Source of the DNA: Gallionella sp. | GTDB lineage: Bacteria > Pseudomonadota > Gammaproteobacteria > Burkholderiales > Gallionellaceae | Length of the DNA stretch: 64,000 nt | Assembly: GCA_028707275.1 (NCBI GenBank) | Contig: JAQTUP010000004.1 | Location: forward strand, 1 to 64,000 | Direction: 5' to 3' | Shown: one piece after another, positions 18,853-28,242 of the stretch | Layout of the letters: every line of letters begins with the position of its first letter | Numbering within the stretch: the stretch's first letter is position 1 | Program-made: the position numbers and the translations under genes | The notes under the pieces: generated by a model | Databases searched by the model: none | Seen by the model: the letters and a program-made list of their open reading frames with translations, nothing else | Told to the model about the DNA's origin: nothing

Positions 18853-18922
18853 GCGGGTAGCTGGTGGCGCGTAGCGGGTAGCAACGACTGGCTACTTGCT
18901 ACTGACTACTGGCTACAAGCTA
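18853..18922. repeat. Period-7 repeat array, inverted (ubiD/lpxL junction)
   Basis: Ten consecutive 7-base units: GCGGGTA, GCTGGTG, GCGCGTA, GCGGGTA, GCAACGA, CTGGCTA, CTTGCTA, CTGACTA, CTGGCTA, CAAGCTA. The last five are approximate reverse complements of the first four, so the array can fold on itself. The final unit supplies the TAG stop of the lpxL-type gene. Confidence 0.85.
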
Positions 18923-19789
18923 ATAAAATCTCTTTTCGCCTTCAGGGCGTGTCTTGAAGCGCTTGTGCAGCCAGAAATACTGCTCCGGCATTTCCAGTAT
19001 GCGCTGCTCGATAAATTCGTTCATGCGCCGCGCATCCGCCACTTCGTCACCGCCAGGATAATTCTCCCAGGCGGGGTAGAAGGTCAGCACATACCCGCCG
19101 CCCCCCGGCAACACCCGCGTGATGCAAGGCACAACCTTGGCACCTGTCATCTGCGCGATACGCGATACAGAGGTCATGGTCGCGGCAGGCACGCCGAAGA
19201 ACGGAATGAACACGCCGTCCTTGACCCCCTGATCCTGATCGGGCGGATAAATGAACGGCATGCCTTGCCGCATCCCCTTGATGATGGGACGCAGTCCCTG
19301 CTGGCGCGAATAGAGCAGCTGATTGCGAAAGCGTGCTCGCTTTTTCAAAAGCAAGTCAGTCAGGTAGACATTTTTTTGATTCGCATACATGCATACCGTA
19401 TCAGTATGCTGCGCGATCCACTGCCCCCCCGCATCCATCCCGACAAAATGGGGCGTGAGCAAAATGGCAGACTGGCCTTTTATCGCCTCGAAATGCTCGA
19501 CTCCCTCGACGCGTATCAGACGGCTGATACGCTCTGCACTGGCCCACCACAAAATACTGCGCTCGATGAGACTGCGGACAAACATCTTGAAGTGATCCCG
19601 CATAAGCTTCTCCCGCGCAGCATCGCTCATATCGGGGAAGCATAGCTTCAGATTGATTTCACCCACACGGCGACGCTCGGCGGCCACACGATAGAGCAAG
19701 GAACCCAGCCCGTTGCCGATGGAAACGATGACGCGAAATGGCAGAAAATGTATCAGCCACAAAATAAATACACCCGAACGCACCAGCAT
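18920..19789 (-). CDS. lpxL: Lipid A late acyltransferase (LpxL/HtrB family)
   Basis: A 289-aa inner-membrane acyltransferase that adds a secondary acyl chain to Kdo2-lipid IVA or its equivalent. It has an N-terminal membrane anchor and the HX4D catalytic motif HFVGMD (about residues 115-120). The ATG at 19789 is chosen because AGGAG lies five bases upstream; it overlaps the stop of the preceding paralogue by one base (TGATG), so the two are coupled. Its own stop lies in the repeat array. Confidence 0.9.
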   Translation of the reverse strand: MLVRSGVFILWLIHFLPFRVIVSIGNGLGSLLYRVAAERRRVGEINLKLCFPDMSDAAREKLMRDHFKMFVRSLIERSILWWASAERISRLIRVEGVEHFEAIKGQSAILLTPHFVGMDAGGQWIAQHTDTVCMYANQKNVYLTDLLLKKRARFRNQLLYSRQQGLRPIIKGMRQGMPFIYPPDQDQGVKDGVFIPFFGVPAATMTSVSRIAQMTGAKVVPCITRVLPGGGGYVLTFYPAWENYPGGDEVADARRMNEFIEQRILEMPEQYFWLHKRFKTRPEGEKRFY

Positions 19790-20643
19790 CACGACTCCTG
19801 TTCAGGGGGCTGCACCCCCCGTGAAACTTTATAGCGGTTATAACTCCACAAATATTGTGCGGGATGAGCCCGTATCACCTGCTCCAGCGCCGCATTGATT
19901 TGCTGCGGGACAGAGCGTGAAAAGTCCAGCTGCAAGGGCTCAAAACTGATCGCATAACCGCGCCCTTGCCGCACGGCACTCACCAACAGCACTGTCGCAT
20001 CGCTCGCTTTTGCCAGGCGACCTACCAGTGTCATGGTGTAGGCAGATCGGCCAAAGAAATCCACCCATTCGCCCTCCCCCCCGCTTGGCACCTGATCGGG
20101 CAGCAAGCCGATGGCCTCACCTCGCTTGAGCGCCTTGTACAACAAACGCACCCCGCTCAAATCGGCCCGGGCAAGTTTAGCCTGGCCGCGCTCGCGCCCG
20201 GCGCGCATGACGCCTTCGAGCCAGCGCAACTTTGGCTGCCGGTACAGCATGGTGAACGGCATGCGCCTCGCGACATACAGGCCGACGATTTCGAAACAGC
20301 CCAGATGCGGCGTCAGAATAATCGTGCCCTGGCCCCGCGCCTGAGCCGCCTCGACATGCTCCATGCCGCGACACTCCAGTACCTTGTCCAGCACCTCGTC
20401 GTAAGGCCGCCCCCACACCCAGGGCAATTCAAGGATGCTTTTGCCGGCCTCGTCGATCACGGCAGACAACAGCTCATCGCCTGGCATGAATCCGGCCTGC
20501 TGCAAATTTTCCCGTATACGCGCGGCATACTGAGGCGATAACGCATAGGTCAGCCGCCCGAGCAAAGCGCCCAGACGATGCAGGAGACTCAGAGGCAAAA
20601 AGGTCAACAAACGAAAAATTATTTTGAAGAGAAAAGTAGTCAT
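19789..20643 (-). CDS. Second LpxL/HtrB-family acyltransferase
   Basis: A 284-aa paralogue of the following gene, with an N-terminal hydrophobic anchor (FLFKIIFRLLTFLPLSLLH) and an HX4E motif HLGCFE in place of HX4D. DQVPSGGEGEWVDFFG matches the family's second block. Tandem paralogues usually divide the two secondary acylations of lipid A, but which chain each adds cannot be told. It is divergent from metK with about 78 bases between starts. Confidence 0.88.
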   Translation of the reverse strand: MTTFLFKIIFRLLTFLPLSLLHRLGALLGRLTYALSPQYAARIRENLQQAGFMPGDELLSAVIDEAGKSILELPWVWGRPYDEVLDKVLECRGMEHVEAAQARGQGTIILTPHLGCFEIVGLYVARRMPFTMLYRQPKLRWLEGVMRAGRERGQAKLARADLSGVRLLYKALKRGEAIGLLPDQVPSGGEGEWVDFFGRSAYTMTLVGRLAKASDATVLLVSAVRQGRGYAISFEPLQLDFSRSVPQQINAALEQVIRAHPAQYLWSYNRYKVSRGVQPPEQES

Positions 20644-20721
20644 GGGAGCAATGCTACCAAGTTTTACAGAATTTGATAGAATGCTTTTCCTTTTTTGCCA
20701 TTAATCACTGAGCGGTCAACC

Positions 20722-21885
20722 ATGAGCGAATTTCTTTTTACATCCGAATCTGTATCCGAAGGCCATCCTGACAAGGTTTCAGACCAGATTTCCGACGCCA
20801 TTCTGGATGCGATTTTAGCGCAGGACCCCTATGCGCGAGTAGCCGCCGAGACGCTGACCAACACCGGACTCGTGGTACTGGCCGGCGAAATCACCACCAC
20901 AGCCAACGTCGATTACATTCAGGTGGCGCGCAACACCATCAAGCGCATCGGCTACGACAACACCGAATACGGCATCGACTACAAAGGTTGCGCGGTACTG
21001 GTCGCCTATGACAAGCAAAGCCCGGACATCGCTCAGGGCGTGGATCGCGCATCCGACGATTTCCTGAATCAGGGCGCGGGCGACCAGGGCCTGATGTTCG
21101 GTTACGCTTGCGATGAAACCCCGACCTTGATGCCGCTGGCGATTTACCTGGCTCATCAGGTAGTTCAGCGCCAGGCGCAACTGCGCCACGACGGCCGCCT
21201 TCCATGGCTGCGTCCGGACGCAAAATCTCAAGTGACCATCCGTTACGTCGACGGCAAGCCGCATTCCATTGACACCGTGGTGCTCTCGACCCAGCACGCG
21301 CCTGAGATGACGCTGGAGGCGATCCGTGAAGCTGCGATCGAAGAAATCATCAAGCCTATGCTGCCCAGGGAACTGATCAAGGGCAACATCAACTATCTGG
21401 TGAATCCGACAGGGCGTTTCGTTGTCGGCGGCCCGCAAGGCGATTGCGGCCTGACCGGTCGCAAGATCATCGTGGACACCTACGGTGGTGCAGCGCCTCA
21501 CGGCGGCGGTGCCTTCTCAGGCAAGGATCCATCGAAAGTGGATCGTTCGGCCGCTTACGCCGGTCGTTATGTCGCCAAGAATATCGTTGCAGCGGGGCTC
21601 GCCAGCAAATGTCTGGTTCAGGTTTCCTACGCGATTGGTGTTGCAAAACCCACCAGCGTGATGGTGGATACCTACGGCACCGGCAAAATCGCTGATGACA
21701 AGCTGACAGAGCTGGTCTTGCGCCACTTCGATCTTCGTCCAAAAGGTATCGTGCAAATGCTCGACCTGTTGCGCCCCATCTATGAAAAGACGGCAGCTTA
21801 CGGCCACTTCGGCCGCGAAGAGCCTGAATTCACCTGGGAAAATACCGACAAGGCAGCAGCGCTGCGCGCGGATGCCGGACTGTAA
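20722..21885 (+). CDS. metK: S-adenosylmethionine synthetase MetK
   Basis: A 387-aa enzyme that makes SAM from methionine and [28 protein letters not shown] and [19 protein letters not shown] are present. ATG 20722 gives the canonical [19 protein letters not shown]; a TTG start at 20695 is unlikely. The gene is followed by its own terminator and then by the SAH-riboswitch-controlled ahcY operon, so synthesis and recycling of SAM are adjacent but separately transcribed. Confidence 0.98.
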   Translation: MSEFLFTSESVSEGHPDKVSDQISDAILDAILAQDPYARVAAETLTNTGLVVLAGEITTTANVDYIQVARNTIKRIGYDNTEYGIDYKGCAVLVAYDKQSPDIAQGVDRASDDFLNQGAGDQGLMFGYACDETPTLMPLAIYLAHQVVQRQAQLRHDGRLPWLRPDAKSQVTIRYVDGKPHSIDTVVLSTQHAPEMTLEAIREAAIEEIIKPMLPRELIKGNINYLVNPTGRFVVGGPQGDCGLTGRKIIVDTYGGAAPHGGGAFSGKDPSKVDRSAAYAGRYVAKNIVAAGLASKCLVQVSYAIGVAKPTSVMVDTYGTGKIADDKLTELVLRHFDLRPKGIVQMLDLLRPIYEKTAAYGHFGREEPEFTWENTDKAAALRADAGL

Positions 21886-21944
21886 GACCTGACAGCATTT
21901 TGTCGTATTAACAGGCAGCAGCCTTTTAAACGCTGATGATTCAA

Positions 21945-21976
21945 GGCCGCACCCTGACAAGGGGGGCGGCTTTTTT
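21945..21976 (+). terminator. metK terminator
   Basis: GCCGC (21946-21950) pairs with GCGGC (21966-21970), extended by CCC/GGG, and is followed by TTTTTT (21971-21976). Confidence 0.85.
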
Positions 21977-22028
21977 CGTCTGTGACAAGTCGAAATCACA
22001 CTTTTTTCACCCGACAAACACGAGCACC

Positions 22029-22058
22029 TTAGCCAAAAATATTTTTTGCGTTTATAAT
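22029..22058 (+). promoter_or_regulatory. Promoter of the ahcY operon
   Basis: A perfect TATAAT -10 (22053-22058) with a weak TTAGCC -35 (22029-22034) 18 bases before it. Transcription would begin about 22064, right at the riboswitch. Confidence 0.6.
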
Positions 22059-22063
22059 TCGCA

Positions 22064-22138
22064 CTCTCCGAGAGGTGCTGCAGCGGTTCAAAATACCCCG
22101 TCAGGCTCGGAGCAGTGATTTCGCATCAACGGCACCTA
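22064..22138 (+). promoter_or_regulatory. S-adenosylhomocysteine (SAH) riboswitch
   Basis: Base pairing matches the SAH riboswitch: AGGTGC (22073-22078) with GCACCT (22132-22137) forms P1, and CTCCGAG (22066-22072) with CTCGGAG (22106-22112) gives the pseudoknot. The conserved GCTGCAGCGG, GTCAGGCTCGG and CAACGGCACC segments are also present. It lies about 30 bases before the ahcY ATG. The class turns on ahcY when SAH accumulates, and control probably extends to the holin-like gene and metF. Confidence 0.92.
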
Positions 22139-22169
22139 TTCATTAACCAATACAATGAATGGAGTATTT

Positions 22170-23597
22170 ATGAACGCTGTTGCAAACGGATTCACCGACT
22201 ATATCGTAGCTGACATGTCACTGGCGGCCTGGGGACGCAAGGAACTGGCCATCGCCGAAATCGAAATGCCAGGCCTGATGGCTATCCGCAATGAATATGC
22301 AGCCAGCCAGCCTTTAAAAGGCGCACGCATCACAGGCTCGTTGCATATGACCATCCAGACCGGCGTGCTGATCGAAACACTGACAGCGCTGGGCGCTGAA
22401 GTTCGCTGGGCTTCATGCAACATCTATTCCACACAGGATCATGCCGCCGCTGCCATCGTGGCAACAGGTACGCCTGTTTTCGCAGTCAAAGGTGAAACAC
22501 TGACCGAATACTGGGATTACACACACCGCATCTTCGAATGGGCTGACGCACCGAACGGTGACAAGGTTCTATCAAACATGATCCTCGATGACGGCGGCGA
22601 TGCCACCTTGTTGCTGCATCTGGGTGCGCGCGCTGAAAAAGACGCAACTTTGCTGGATAACCCTAGCTCTGAAGAAGAAATCTGCCTGTTCAATGCAATT
22701 AAGGCCAAGCTGGCTGTCGACAACACCTGGTATTCCATCCGTCTGGCGGCCATCATGGGCGTGACTGAAGAAACCACCACCGGCGTACATCGTTTGTACC
22801 AGATGCATGAACGCGGCGAACTCAAATTCCCGGCAATCAACGTAAACGATTCCGTCACCAAGTCCAAGTTCGACAACCTGTATGGCTGCCGCGAATCACT
22901 GGTGGACGCGATCAAGCGTGCCACCGACGTGATGATCGCCGGCAAGATCGCGGTTATCGTAGGTTACGGCGATGTGGGCAAAGGCTCGGCACAAGCCATG
23001 CGCGCACTCTCGGCTCAGGTCTGGGTGACAGAAATTGACCCTATCTGCGCATTGCAGGCGGCAATGGAAGGCTACCGCGTCGTGACCATGGATTACGCTT
23101 GTGAGCATGGCGACATTTTCGTCACCACCACCGGCAACTTCCATGTCATCACGCATGATCACATGGTGAAGATGAAGAACAACGCCATCGTCTCCAACAT
23201 CGGTCACTTCGACAACGAAATCGATGTCGCATCGCTCAAGCAATATCAGTGGGAAAACATCAAGCCGCAAGTCGATCACGTGATTTTCCCGGACGGCAAA
23301 CGTATCCTGTTGCTGGCTGAAGGTCGTCTGGTCAACTTAGGTTGCGGTACAGGCCATCCGTCTTATGTCATGTCATCAAGCTTCGCTAACCAGACTATCG
23401 CTCAGATCGAGTTGTTTACCCGCCTCGACCAATATCCGGTCGGCGTATACACACTGCCCAAGCATCTGGACGAGAAGGTTGCGCGTTTGCAACTGACTAC
23501 ACTCAATGCTCAGCTGAGCGAACTGACAGACCAGCAGGCAGCTTACATCGGCGTACCCAAGAACGGCCCGTACAAGGCTGATCACTACCGCTACTAA
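22170..23597 (+). CDS. ahcY: Adenosylhomocysteinase AhcY
   Basis: A 475-aa NAD-dependent enzyme that hydrolyses S-adenosylhomocysteine to homocysteine and adenosine. The Rossmann motif [13 protein letters not shown] and [11 protein letters not shown] are characteristic, as is the C-terminal [11 protein letters not shown] 22170 is chosen for its GGAG ribosome site; the ATG at 22155 lies just before it. First gene of an operon behind the SAH riboswitch. A purine/pyrimidine heptamer array separates it from the next gene. Confidence 0.98.
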   Translation: MNAVANGFTDYIVADMSLAAWGRKELAIAEIEMPGLMAIRNEYAASQPLKGARITGSLHMTIQTGVLIETLTALGAEVRWASCNIYSTQDHAAAAIVATGTPVFAVKGETLTEYWDYTHRIFEWADAPNGDKVLSNMILDDGGDATLLLHLGARAEKDATLLDNPSSEEEICLFNAIKAKLAVDNTWYSIRLAAIMGVTEETTTGVHRLYQMHERGELKFPAINVNDSVTKSKFDNLYGCRESLVDAIKRATDVMIAGKIAVIVGYGDVGKGSAQAMRALSAQVWVTEIDPICALQAAMEGYRVVTMDYACEHGDIFVTTTGNFHVITHDHMVKMKNNAIVSNIGHFDNEIDVASLKQYQWENIKPQVDHVIFPDGKRILLLAEGRLVNLGCGTGHPSYVMSSSFANQTIAQIELFTRLDQYPVGVYTLPKHLDEKVARLQLTTLNAQLSELTDQQAAYIGVPKNGPYKADHYRY

Positions 23598-23601
23598 AAG
23601 C

Positions 23602-23708
23602 AGAGAAGGGGGAAGGGAAAAAGGAAGAAGGGAGACGATGCGGGGGTAAATTTAAAATCGTGACAATCCCACTGCTTTTACTCTTCACCCTTCACCCTTC
23701 CCTGTCCA
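23602..23708. repeat. Period-7 repeat array, inverted (ahcY/holin spacer)
   Basis: Purine units AGAGAAG, GGGGAAG, GGAAAAA, GGAAGAA, GGGAGAC (23602-23636), then about 44 unrelated bases, then pyrimidine units CTCTTCA, CCCTTCA, CCCTTCC, CTGTCCA (23681-23708). The two halves are roughly complementary and could form a long hairpin within the operon. Confidence 0.8.
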
Positions 23709-23717
23709 AGGAGGCAC

Positions 23718-24068
23718 ATGAAACTCATCCTGCTCTGGATTCTGAACGCGATGGCGTTGATTGCCGTAGCCAGCTTCGTGCCTGGCATCCATGTGGATGG
23801 CTTTTTCGCAGCACTTGTTGCCGCCTTCCTGCTGGGCCTGGTCAACACACTGATCCGCCCAGTGCTGTTGCTGCTCACACTGCCTGTAACGATCTTCACC
23901 CTGGGGCTGTTCATCTTCGTGGTCAACGGCCTGCTTTTCTGGCTGGTAGGTTCGGTATTGCGCGGTTTTATGGTCGATAATTTCTGGCACGGATTCCTGG
24001 GAGCCGTTCTGTACAGCCTTTTTTCCTGGGCACTGACTTCAGCTGCCGCACAATTATTGAGAAAATAA
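23718..24068 (+). CDS. Phage-holin-4-like (YvlD-type) membrane protein
   Basis: A 116-aa protein of four hydrophobic helices with LVNTLIRPVLLLLTLPVT, the recognisable core of the family often annotated as phage holin family 4. Despite the name these are usually chromosomal proteins of unknown function. Conserved placement between ahcY and metF is common in Betaproteobacteria (from memory). An AAGGAGG ribosome site precedes the ATG. The stop overlaps the metF start (TAATG). Confidence 0.85.
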   Translation: MKLILLWILNAMALIAVASFVPGIHVDGFFAALVAAFLLGLVNTLIRPVLLLLTLPVTIFTLGLFIFVVNGLLFWLVGSVLRGFMVDNFWHGFLGAVLYSLFSWALTSAAAQLLRK

Positions 24069-24892
24069 TGAGCAATTCACATATCAGTTTTGAATTTTTC
24101 CCGCCCCAGACCACAGAGGGCGTGGAAAAGCTTACCGTTGCGCGCGAAAAATTAGCCGCGCTCAACCCCGAATTTTTCTCCGTCACCTTCGGCGCGGGCG
24201 GATCAACCCGCGACCGCACGCTGGAGACCGTCACACAAATCAAGGCGGAAGGCTTTGATGCAGCACCCCATCTGTCCTGCGTAGGCTCCACGCGCGCGAA
24301 CATCAGGGATATTTTAAACACTTACCGGGATGCCGGTATCCGCCGCATCGTCGCCTTGCGCGGCGACCTGCCCTCAGGCATGGCCACGGCCGGCGAATTT
24401 CAGTATGCCAACGAACTGGTCGAATTTATCCGCGCCGAGACGGGCGAGTATTTCCACCTCGAAGTCGCAGCCTACCCGGAGTTTCACCCGCAGGCCAAAT
24501 CGGCGCGTGATGACATCCTCAACTTTAAACGCAAGATCGATGCGGGCGCAAACTCCGCGATCACGCAATACTTTTACAACGCCGACAGCTACTTCCACTT
24601 CGTCGATGAATGCCAGAAACTGGGCATCACCGCCCCTATCGTTCCGGGTATCATGCCCATCGTGAGATTTTCACAACTGGCGCGCTTTTCTGATGCATGC
24701 GGCGCGGAAATACCGCGCTGGATGAGAAAAACCATGGAAGGATATGGCGACGACAACGAGTCGGTGCAGGCTTTTGGCCGCGACGTGGTGGTCTCCATGT
24801 GCGAAAAACTGCTCAAAGGCGGTGTGCCGGGTCTGCATTTCTACACCCTTAACCAGGCAGCACCCTGCCTCTCGATTATCGAGAGGCTGTAA
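24068..24892 (+). CDS. metF: Methylenetetrahydrofolate reductase MetF
   Basis: A 274-aa FAD enzyme that makes 5-methyl-THF for methionine synthesis, closing the methyl cycle with AhcY and MetK. SFEFFPPQT at the start, VTFGAGGSTRDRT, ALRGDLP and PGIMPI are typical. One base overlaps the preceding gene. Likely under the SAH riboswitch through operon read-through. Confidence 0.97.
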   Translation: MSNSHISFEFFPPQTTEGVEKLTVAREKLAALNPEFFSVTFGAGGSTRDRTLETVTQIKAEGFDAAPHLSCVGSTRANIRDILNTYRDAGIRRIVALRGDLPSGMATAGEFQYANELVEFIRAETGEYFHLEVAAYPEFHPQAKSARDDILNFKRKIDAGANSAITQYFYNADSYFHFVDECQKLGITAPIVPGIMPIVRFSQLARFSDACGAEIPRWMRKTMEGYGDDNESVQAFGRDVVVSMCEKLLKGGVPGLHFYTLNQAAPCLSIIERL

Positions 24893-24896
24893 CTGA

Positions 24897-24955
24897 ATCC
24901 CCTCGCCCGAAAACGTGCGGGGGAACAAATGAATCACTACGCAGGTTTGAAATTG
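24897..24955 (+). repeat. Palindromic dispersed repeat, copy C (before trhP)
   Basis: A decayed copy: CCCCTCGCCCGAAAACGTGC, then GGGGGAACAAATGAATCACT and ACGCAGGTTTGAAATT. The tail aligns well with the tsaD copy (GGGGACAAACGAATCGCTGC, then GCGAATTTCAAATT). It runs up to the trhP start and probably supplies part of its leader. Confidence 0.65.
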
Positions 24956-26302
24956 ATGAGTACATTACGCGCACCAGAACTGTTATTACCCGCAGGCAGC
25001 CTCGACAAGATGCGTGCGGCTTACGCCTTCGGCGCAGACGCTGTCTATGCCGGACAGCCGCGTTATTCTCTGCGTGCGCGCAACAACGAATTCAAGCTCG
25101 AAGAGTTGCAGACCGGCATACAGGAGGCGCATGCGCTGGGCAAAAAGCTGTTCGTCGCCAGCAACCTGATGCCGCACAACGCCAAGGTCAAGACCTACAT
25201 GGCCGACATGGAACCTGTCATCTCCATGAAACCGGACGCGCTGATCATGGCCGATCCGGGGCTGATCGCAATGGTCAGAGAACGCTGGCCGGAAGTGCCG
25301 GTGCATCTGTCTGTGCAGGCCAACACAGTCAATTACGCGGCAGTCAAATTCTGGAAGTCGCTGGGGCTCACCCGCGTCATTTTATCGCGCGAATTATCGC
25401 TCGATGAAATAGCAGAAATCCGTCAGGAATGCCCTGACATGGAACTCGAAGTGTTCGTGCATGGCGCGCTGTGCATCGCCTACTCCGGACGCTGCCTGCT
25501 CTCGGGCTACTTCAACCATCGCGATGCCAATCAGGGCACCTGCACCAACTCCTGCCGCTGGGATTACAAGATAGACAATGCGGAGGAAAACGGTACAGGC
25601 GACATCGAAAAGCTTGATTTCGATTTCGACAAGGCACTGAGCCAGTCCGCATTGTCCGATTGCGGCGAGCAAAAGCGCCATCCCATGGCTGACCGCGTGT
25701 ATGTCATCGCGCGCCAGGATCACCCGAACGAACTGATGCCGGTGATGGAAGACGAGCACGGCACTTACATCATGAATTCCAAGGACCTGCGCGCGGTCGA
25801 GCACGTCGAAAAGCTGACCAAGATCGGCATCGATTCGCTGAAAGTCGAAGGGCGCACCAAGTCCATCTATTATGTCGCACGCACAGCCCAGGTCTATCGT
25901 CAGGCGATCGACGATGCCGTTGCAGGCCGTCCGTTCAACTACGGGTTGCTCGGCGCGCTCGATGCGCTGGCCAATCGCGGCTATACGGATGGTTTTTACG
26001 AGCGCCACCATACCCACGAGCAGCAGAACTACATGCGCGGCCACTCCGAGAGCTCGCGCCAGCAATATGTAGGGGATATCGTGTCCTGTGCGGGAGGGTA
26101 TGCCGAAATCGACGTAAAAAACAAGTTCCAGGTCGGCGACAAACTCGAAATCATTCACCCGAAGGGCAATCTGATCATTGAACTCAATGAGATGCGCGAC
26201 AAGAAGGGTGAGATTATTTCTGTCGCCCCCGGCAGCGGCCACCGCGTGCAGATCCCCTTGCAGGGCGACTTATCCAAAGGGATGATCGCGAGATTTTTGT
26301 AG
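24956..26302 (+). CDS. trhP: tRNA 5-hydroxyuridine synthesis protein TrhP (U32 peptidase family)
   Basis: A 448-aa U32-family protein, the YegQ/TrhP type needed for hydroxylation of U34 in tRNA. Strong family blocks: LLLPAGSLDKMRAAYAFGAD, YAGQPRYSLRARNNEF, VHLSVQANTVN, GALCIAYSGRCLLSGY, NQGTCTNSCRW and VEGRTKSIYYVARTAQ. The cysteines in GRCLLSGY and GTCTNSC suit the iron-sulfur site proposed for this family. ATG 24956 (MSTLRAPELL) is chosen; an upstream in-frame ATG at 24929 would translate repeat copy C. Confidence 0.94.
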   Translation: MSTLRAPELLLPAGSLDKMRAAYAFGADAVYAGQPRYSLRARNNEFKLEELQTGIQEAHALGKKLFVASNLMPHNAKVKTYMADMEPVISMKPDALIMADPGLIAMVRERWPEVPVHLSVQANTVNYAAVKFWKSLGLTRVILSRELSLDEIAEIRQECPDMELEVFVHGALCIAYSGRCLLSGYFNHRDANQGTCTNSCRWDYKIDNAEENGTGDIEKLDFDFDKALSQSALSDCGEQKRHPMADRVYVIARQDHPNELMPVMEDEHGTYIMNSKDLRAVEHVEKLTKIGIDSLKVEGRTKSIYYVARTAQVYRQAIDDAVAGRPFNYGLLGALDALANRGYTDGFYERHHTHEQQNYMRGHSESSRQQYVGDIVSCAGGYAEIDVKNKFQVGDKLEIIHPKGNLIIELNEMRDKKGEIISVAPGSGHRVQIPLQGDLSKGMIARFL

Positions 26303-26349
26303 GCAGGCGCGATTTTTGATTCCGGCGGGTCCTGCGTGAAAGGAAGACA

Positions 26350-26898
26350 ATGAACTGGAAAGGTACCACGGGGCGCTATAGCCTGTATTCAATCAGCCTC
26401 CACTGGCTGATGCTGCTTTTATTCATCGCGGTGTATGGCTGCATAGAGCTGCGGGTGCTCTACCCCAAGGGAAGCGATCTGCGGGAGGGGCTCAAGAACT
26501 GGCATTTCATGCTCGGCATGCTGGTATTCATCCTGGTATGGCTGCGTCTGGCGGCACGTCTGGCAGGACGCACGCCGCATATCAGACCCGAACCTCCCGC
26601 CTGGCAGCAGTTATCGGCTCGCCTGCTGCACCTGGCGCTGTATGCGCTGATGATAGGAATGCCGTTGACCGGCTGGCTGTTGCTCAGCGCGAGCGGCAAG
26701 ATCATCCCCTTCTTCGGCCTGCAACTGCCCGCGCTGATGGCTGAAAACAAGGAGACCGCGAAGCTGATCAAAGAGGCTCATGAACTTGTCGGCACGACGG
26801 GATATTATCTCATCGGCCTGCATGCGGCGGCGGCCTTGTACCATCACTACATCAAACGCGACAACACCCTGACCCGGATGCTCCCGGGACGCAGATAG
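26350..26898 (+). CDS. Cytochrome b561
   Basis: A 182-aa four-helix membrane cytochrome of the CybB/YceJ type. Candidate haem-ligand histidines lie in SLHWLML, NWHFMLG, EAHELVG and GLHAAAALYHHY. These proteins pass electrons between quinol and periplasmic acceptors, including superoxide. AGGAAG ribosome site. The partner is unknown. Confidence 0.9.
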   Translation: MNWKGTTGRYSLYSISLHWLMLLLFIAVYGCIELRVLYPKGSDLREGLKNWHFMLGMLVFILVWLRLAARLAGRTPHIRPEPPAWQQLSARLLHLALYALMIGMPLTGWLLLSASGKIIPFFGLQLPALMAENKETAKLIKEAHELVGTTGYYLIGLHAAAALYHHYIKRDNTLTRMLPGRR

Positions 26899-26915
26899 AA
26901 CGCCCGGGCCTGCTC

Positions 26916-27362
26916 ATGATTCTTTCCACTCTCTCCCAATCCGACCGCTATGCGGGTCTTCATCCTCTGTTCCCGCACGCGTTCGAATACATGCGAAACA
27001 CCGACCTTTATGCCCTCGCGCCGGGGCGTTATCCGATTGCAGGCGAGAATCTGTTCGCCATCGTCGAGCATGTGCCGGGACGCTGCCGCGAGATGGCCAG
27101 ATTGGAGGCACACCAGCGCTATATCGACATCCAGCTGGTGCTAGGTGGCGATGAGACGATGGGCTGGAAGCCGCTGGCGGACTGCCATAACCCGGTGAGC
27201 GAACACAGCATCGAGCGTGACATCCGCTTCTTCCATGATGCGCCTGCGTCGTGGATCGCCACCCCGCCCGATCATTTCTGCATATTTTTTCCCGAGGATG
27301 CGCACGCGCCGCTGGTGGGTACAGAACAGATTCGCAAGGTGATCTTCAAAATCGCCGTGTAA
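26916..27362 (+). CDS. YhcH/YjgK/YiaL family protein (DUF386)
   Basis: A 148-aa cupin-like protein. LEAHQRYIDIQLVLGGDE, PPDHFCIFFPEDAHAP and KVIFKIAV match the family. Members are linked to sugar-acid or sialic-acid metabolism, but no such genes are nearby and the role here is open. It lies 17 bases after the b561 gene. Confidence 0.88.
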   Translation: MILSTLSQSDRYAGLHPLFPHAFEYMRNTDLYALAPGRYPIAGENLFAIVEHVPGRCREMARLEAHQRYIDIQLVLGGDETMGWKPLADCHNPVSEHSIERDIRFFHDAPASWIATPPDHFCIFFPEDAHAPLVGTEQIRKVIFKIAV

Positions 27363-27425
27363 CTGTTTTTAAGTCACGGTCGGTTATAATCCGCCACAGC
27401 GATTAACCTTAAAACCTCATTTCAT

Positions 27426-27550
27426 CCACGAAAAGCACGAAAGTCACGAAATAAAACAAGTAATTACATAGATCAACTCGCCCAACGGGCGATACGACAA
27501 ATTCTGACATGCATTTGAATTTGTTCGTGTTTTTTGTGGATTTCGTGGAC
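27426..27550. repeat. Inverted pair of period-9 arrays before ridA
   Basis: CCACGAAAA, GCACGAAAG, TCACGAAAT (27426-27452) and, about 70 bases on, TTCGTGTTT, TTTGTGGAT, TTCGTGGAC (27524-27550), which is the complementary orientation. Same plan as the period-7 arrays but with 9-base units. The 229-base spacer around it has no gene. Confidence 0.75.
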
Positions 27551-27591
27551 AACTGCTTTTTTTAGGATTAACTACTGACAGGATTTCCGAC

Positions 27592-27978
27592 ATGACCAAC
27601 AAGCAATTCATCCAGACCCCTGATGCACCGGCCGCGATCGGCACCTATTCCCAGGGGATACGCGTCAATGACACCGTATATCTGTCAGGCCAGATTGGCC
27701 TGGATCCTGCCACCATGCAGATGGTCGAGGGCATCGACGAGCAGATACATCGCGTATTCCAGAATCTGCGCGCCGTAACAACCGCTGCCAACAGCAACCT
27801 CGATGGTATCGTCAAGCTCAACGTATATCTGACCGATCTGAAAAATTTCGCCAAGGTCAACGAAATCATGGCGGGCTATTTCCAGCAACCCTACCCTGCA
27901 CGTGCTGCCATCGGCGTATCCGCCCTGCCGCGCGGCGCACTGGTGGAAATGGACGGCGTTTTAGTCGTTCAAGGCTAA
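27592..27978 (+). CDS. ridA: RidA family enamine/imine deaminase
   Basis: A 128-aa homotrimeric enzyme that removes reactive enamines formed by PLP dehydratases such as IlvA (43774-45291). [21 protein letters not shown] and [21 protein letters not shown], including the catalytic Arg, are present. In many related genomes spoT lies before and recG after this gene; here recG is absent from the window and small ORFs follow. Confidence 0.95.
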   Translation: MTNKQFIQTPDAPAAIGTYSQGIRVNDTVYLSGQIGLDPATMQMVEGIDEQIHRVFQNLRAVTTAANSNLDGIVKLNVYLTDLKNFAKVNEIMAGYFQQPYPARAAIGVSALPRGALVEMDGVLVVQG

Positions 27979-28009
27979 TTCCTTTTAATTTCATTACGCA
28001 GCCTGTGCC

Positions 28010-28234
28010 ATGTTTTTCACGATAGACGGCGAAATATCGGGTGTTGAGACCATCGCGCAAGGTTCCGGCATTCGTTGCCTTGGCAGGTTGCAAAAAGCTT
28101 ATGGCATTGGCAGCTGGAAGAAGAAAAAAGGGTTTGCCACTGTTGTATTTGAGGACGGAGCCTCTGCGAAGGCCGAAGTACACTGGTATGAGGCGCATGG
28201 CATTGGCAAAATGAAAATCAAAGAGTTTATTTGA
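28010..28234 (+). CDS. Small conserved hypothetical protein (74 aa)
   Basis: A compact basic protein (RLQKAYGIGSWKKKKG, EVHWYEAHGIGKMKIK). I recognise the pattern from pairs of small genes in many bacteria, but no function is known to me. The partner gene downstream (28243-28466) is broken by a 5-base duplication, which may leave this one without its mate. Toxin-antitoxin-like pairing is speculation. Confidence 0.65.
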   Translation: MFFTIDGEISGVETIAQGSGIRCLGRLQKAYGIGSWKKKKGFATVVFEDGASAKAEVHWYEAHGIGKMKIKEFI

Positions 28235-28242
28235 GGTGCATC

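Noticed and set aside
23718-24068. Prophage remnant suggested by the holin-like protein
   Set aside because: The family is named for similarity to phage holins but is chromosomal here, inside a methyl-cycle operon with no other phage genes.
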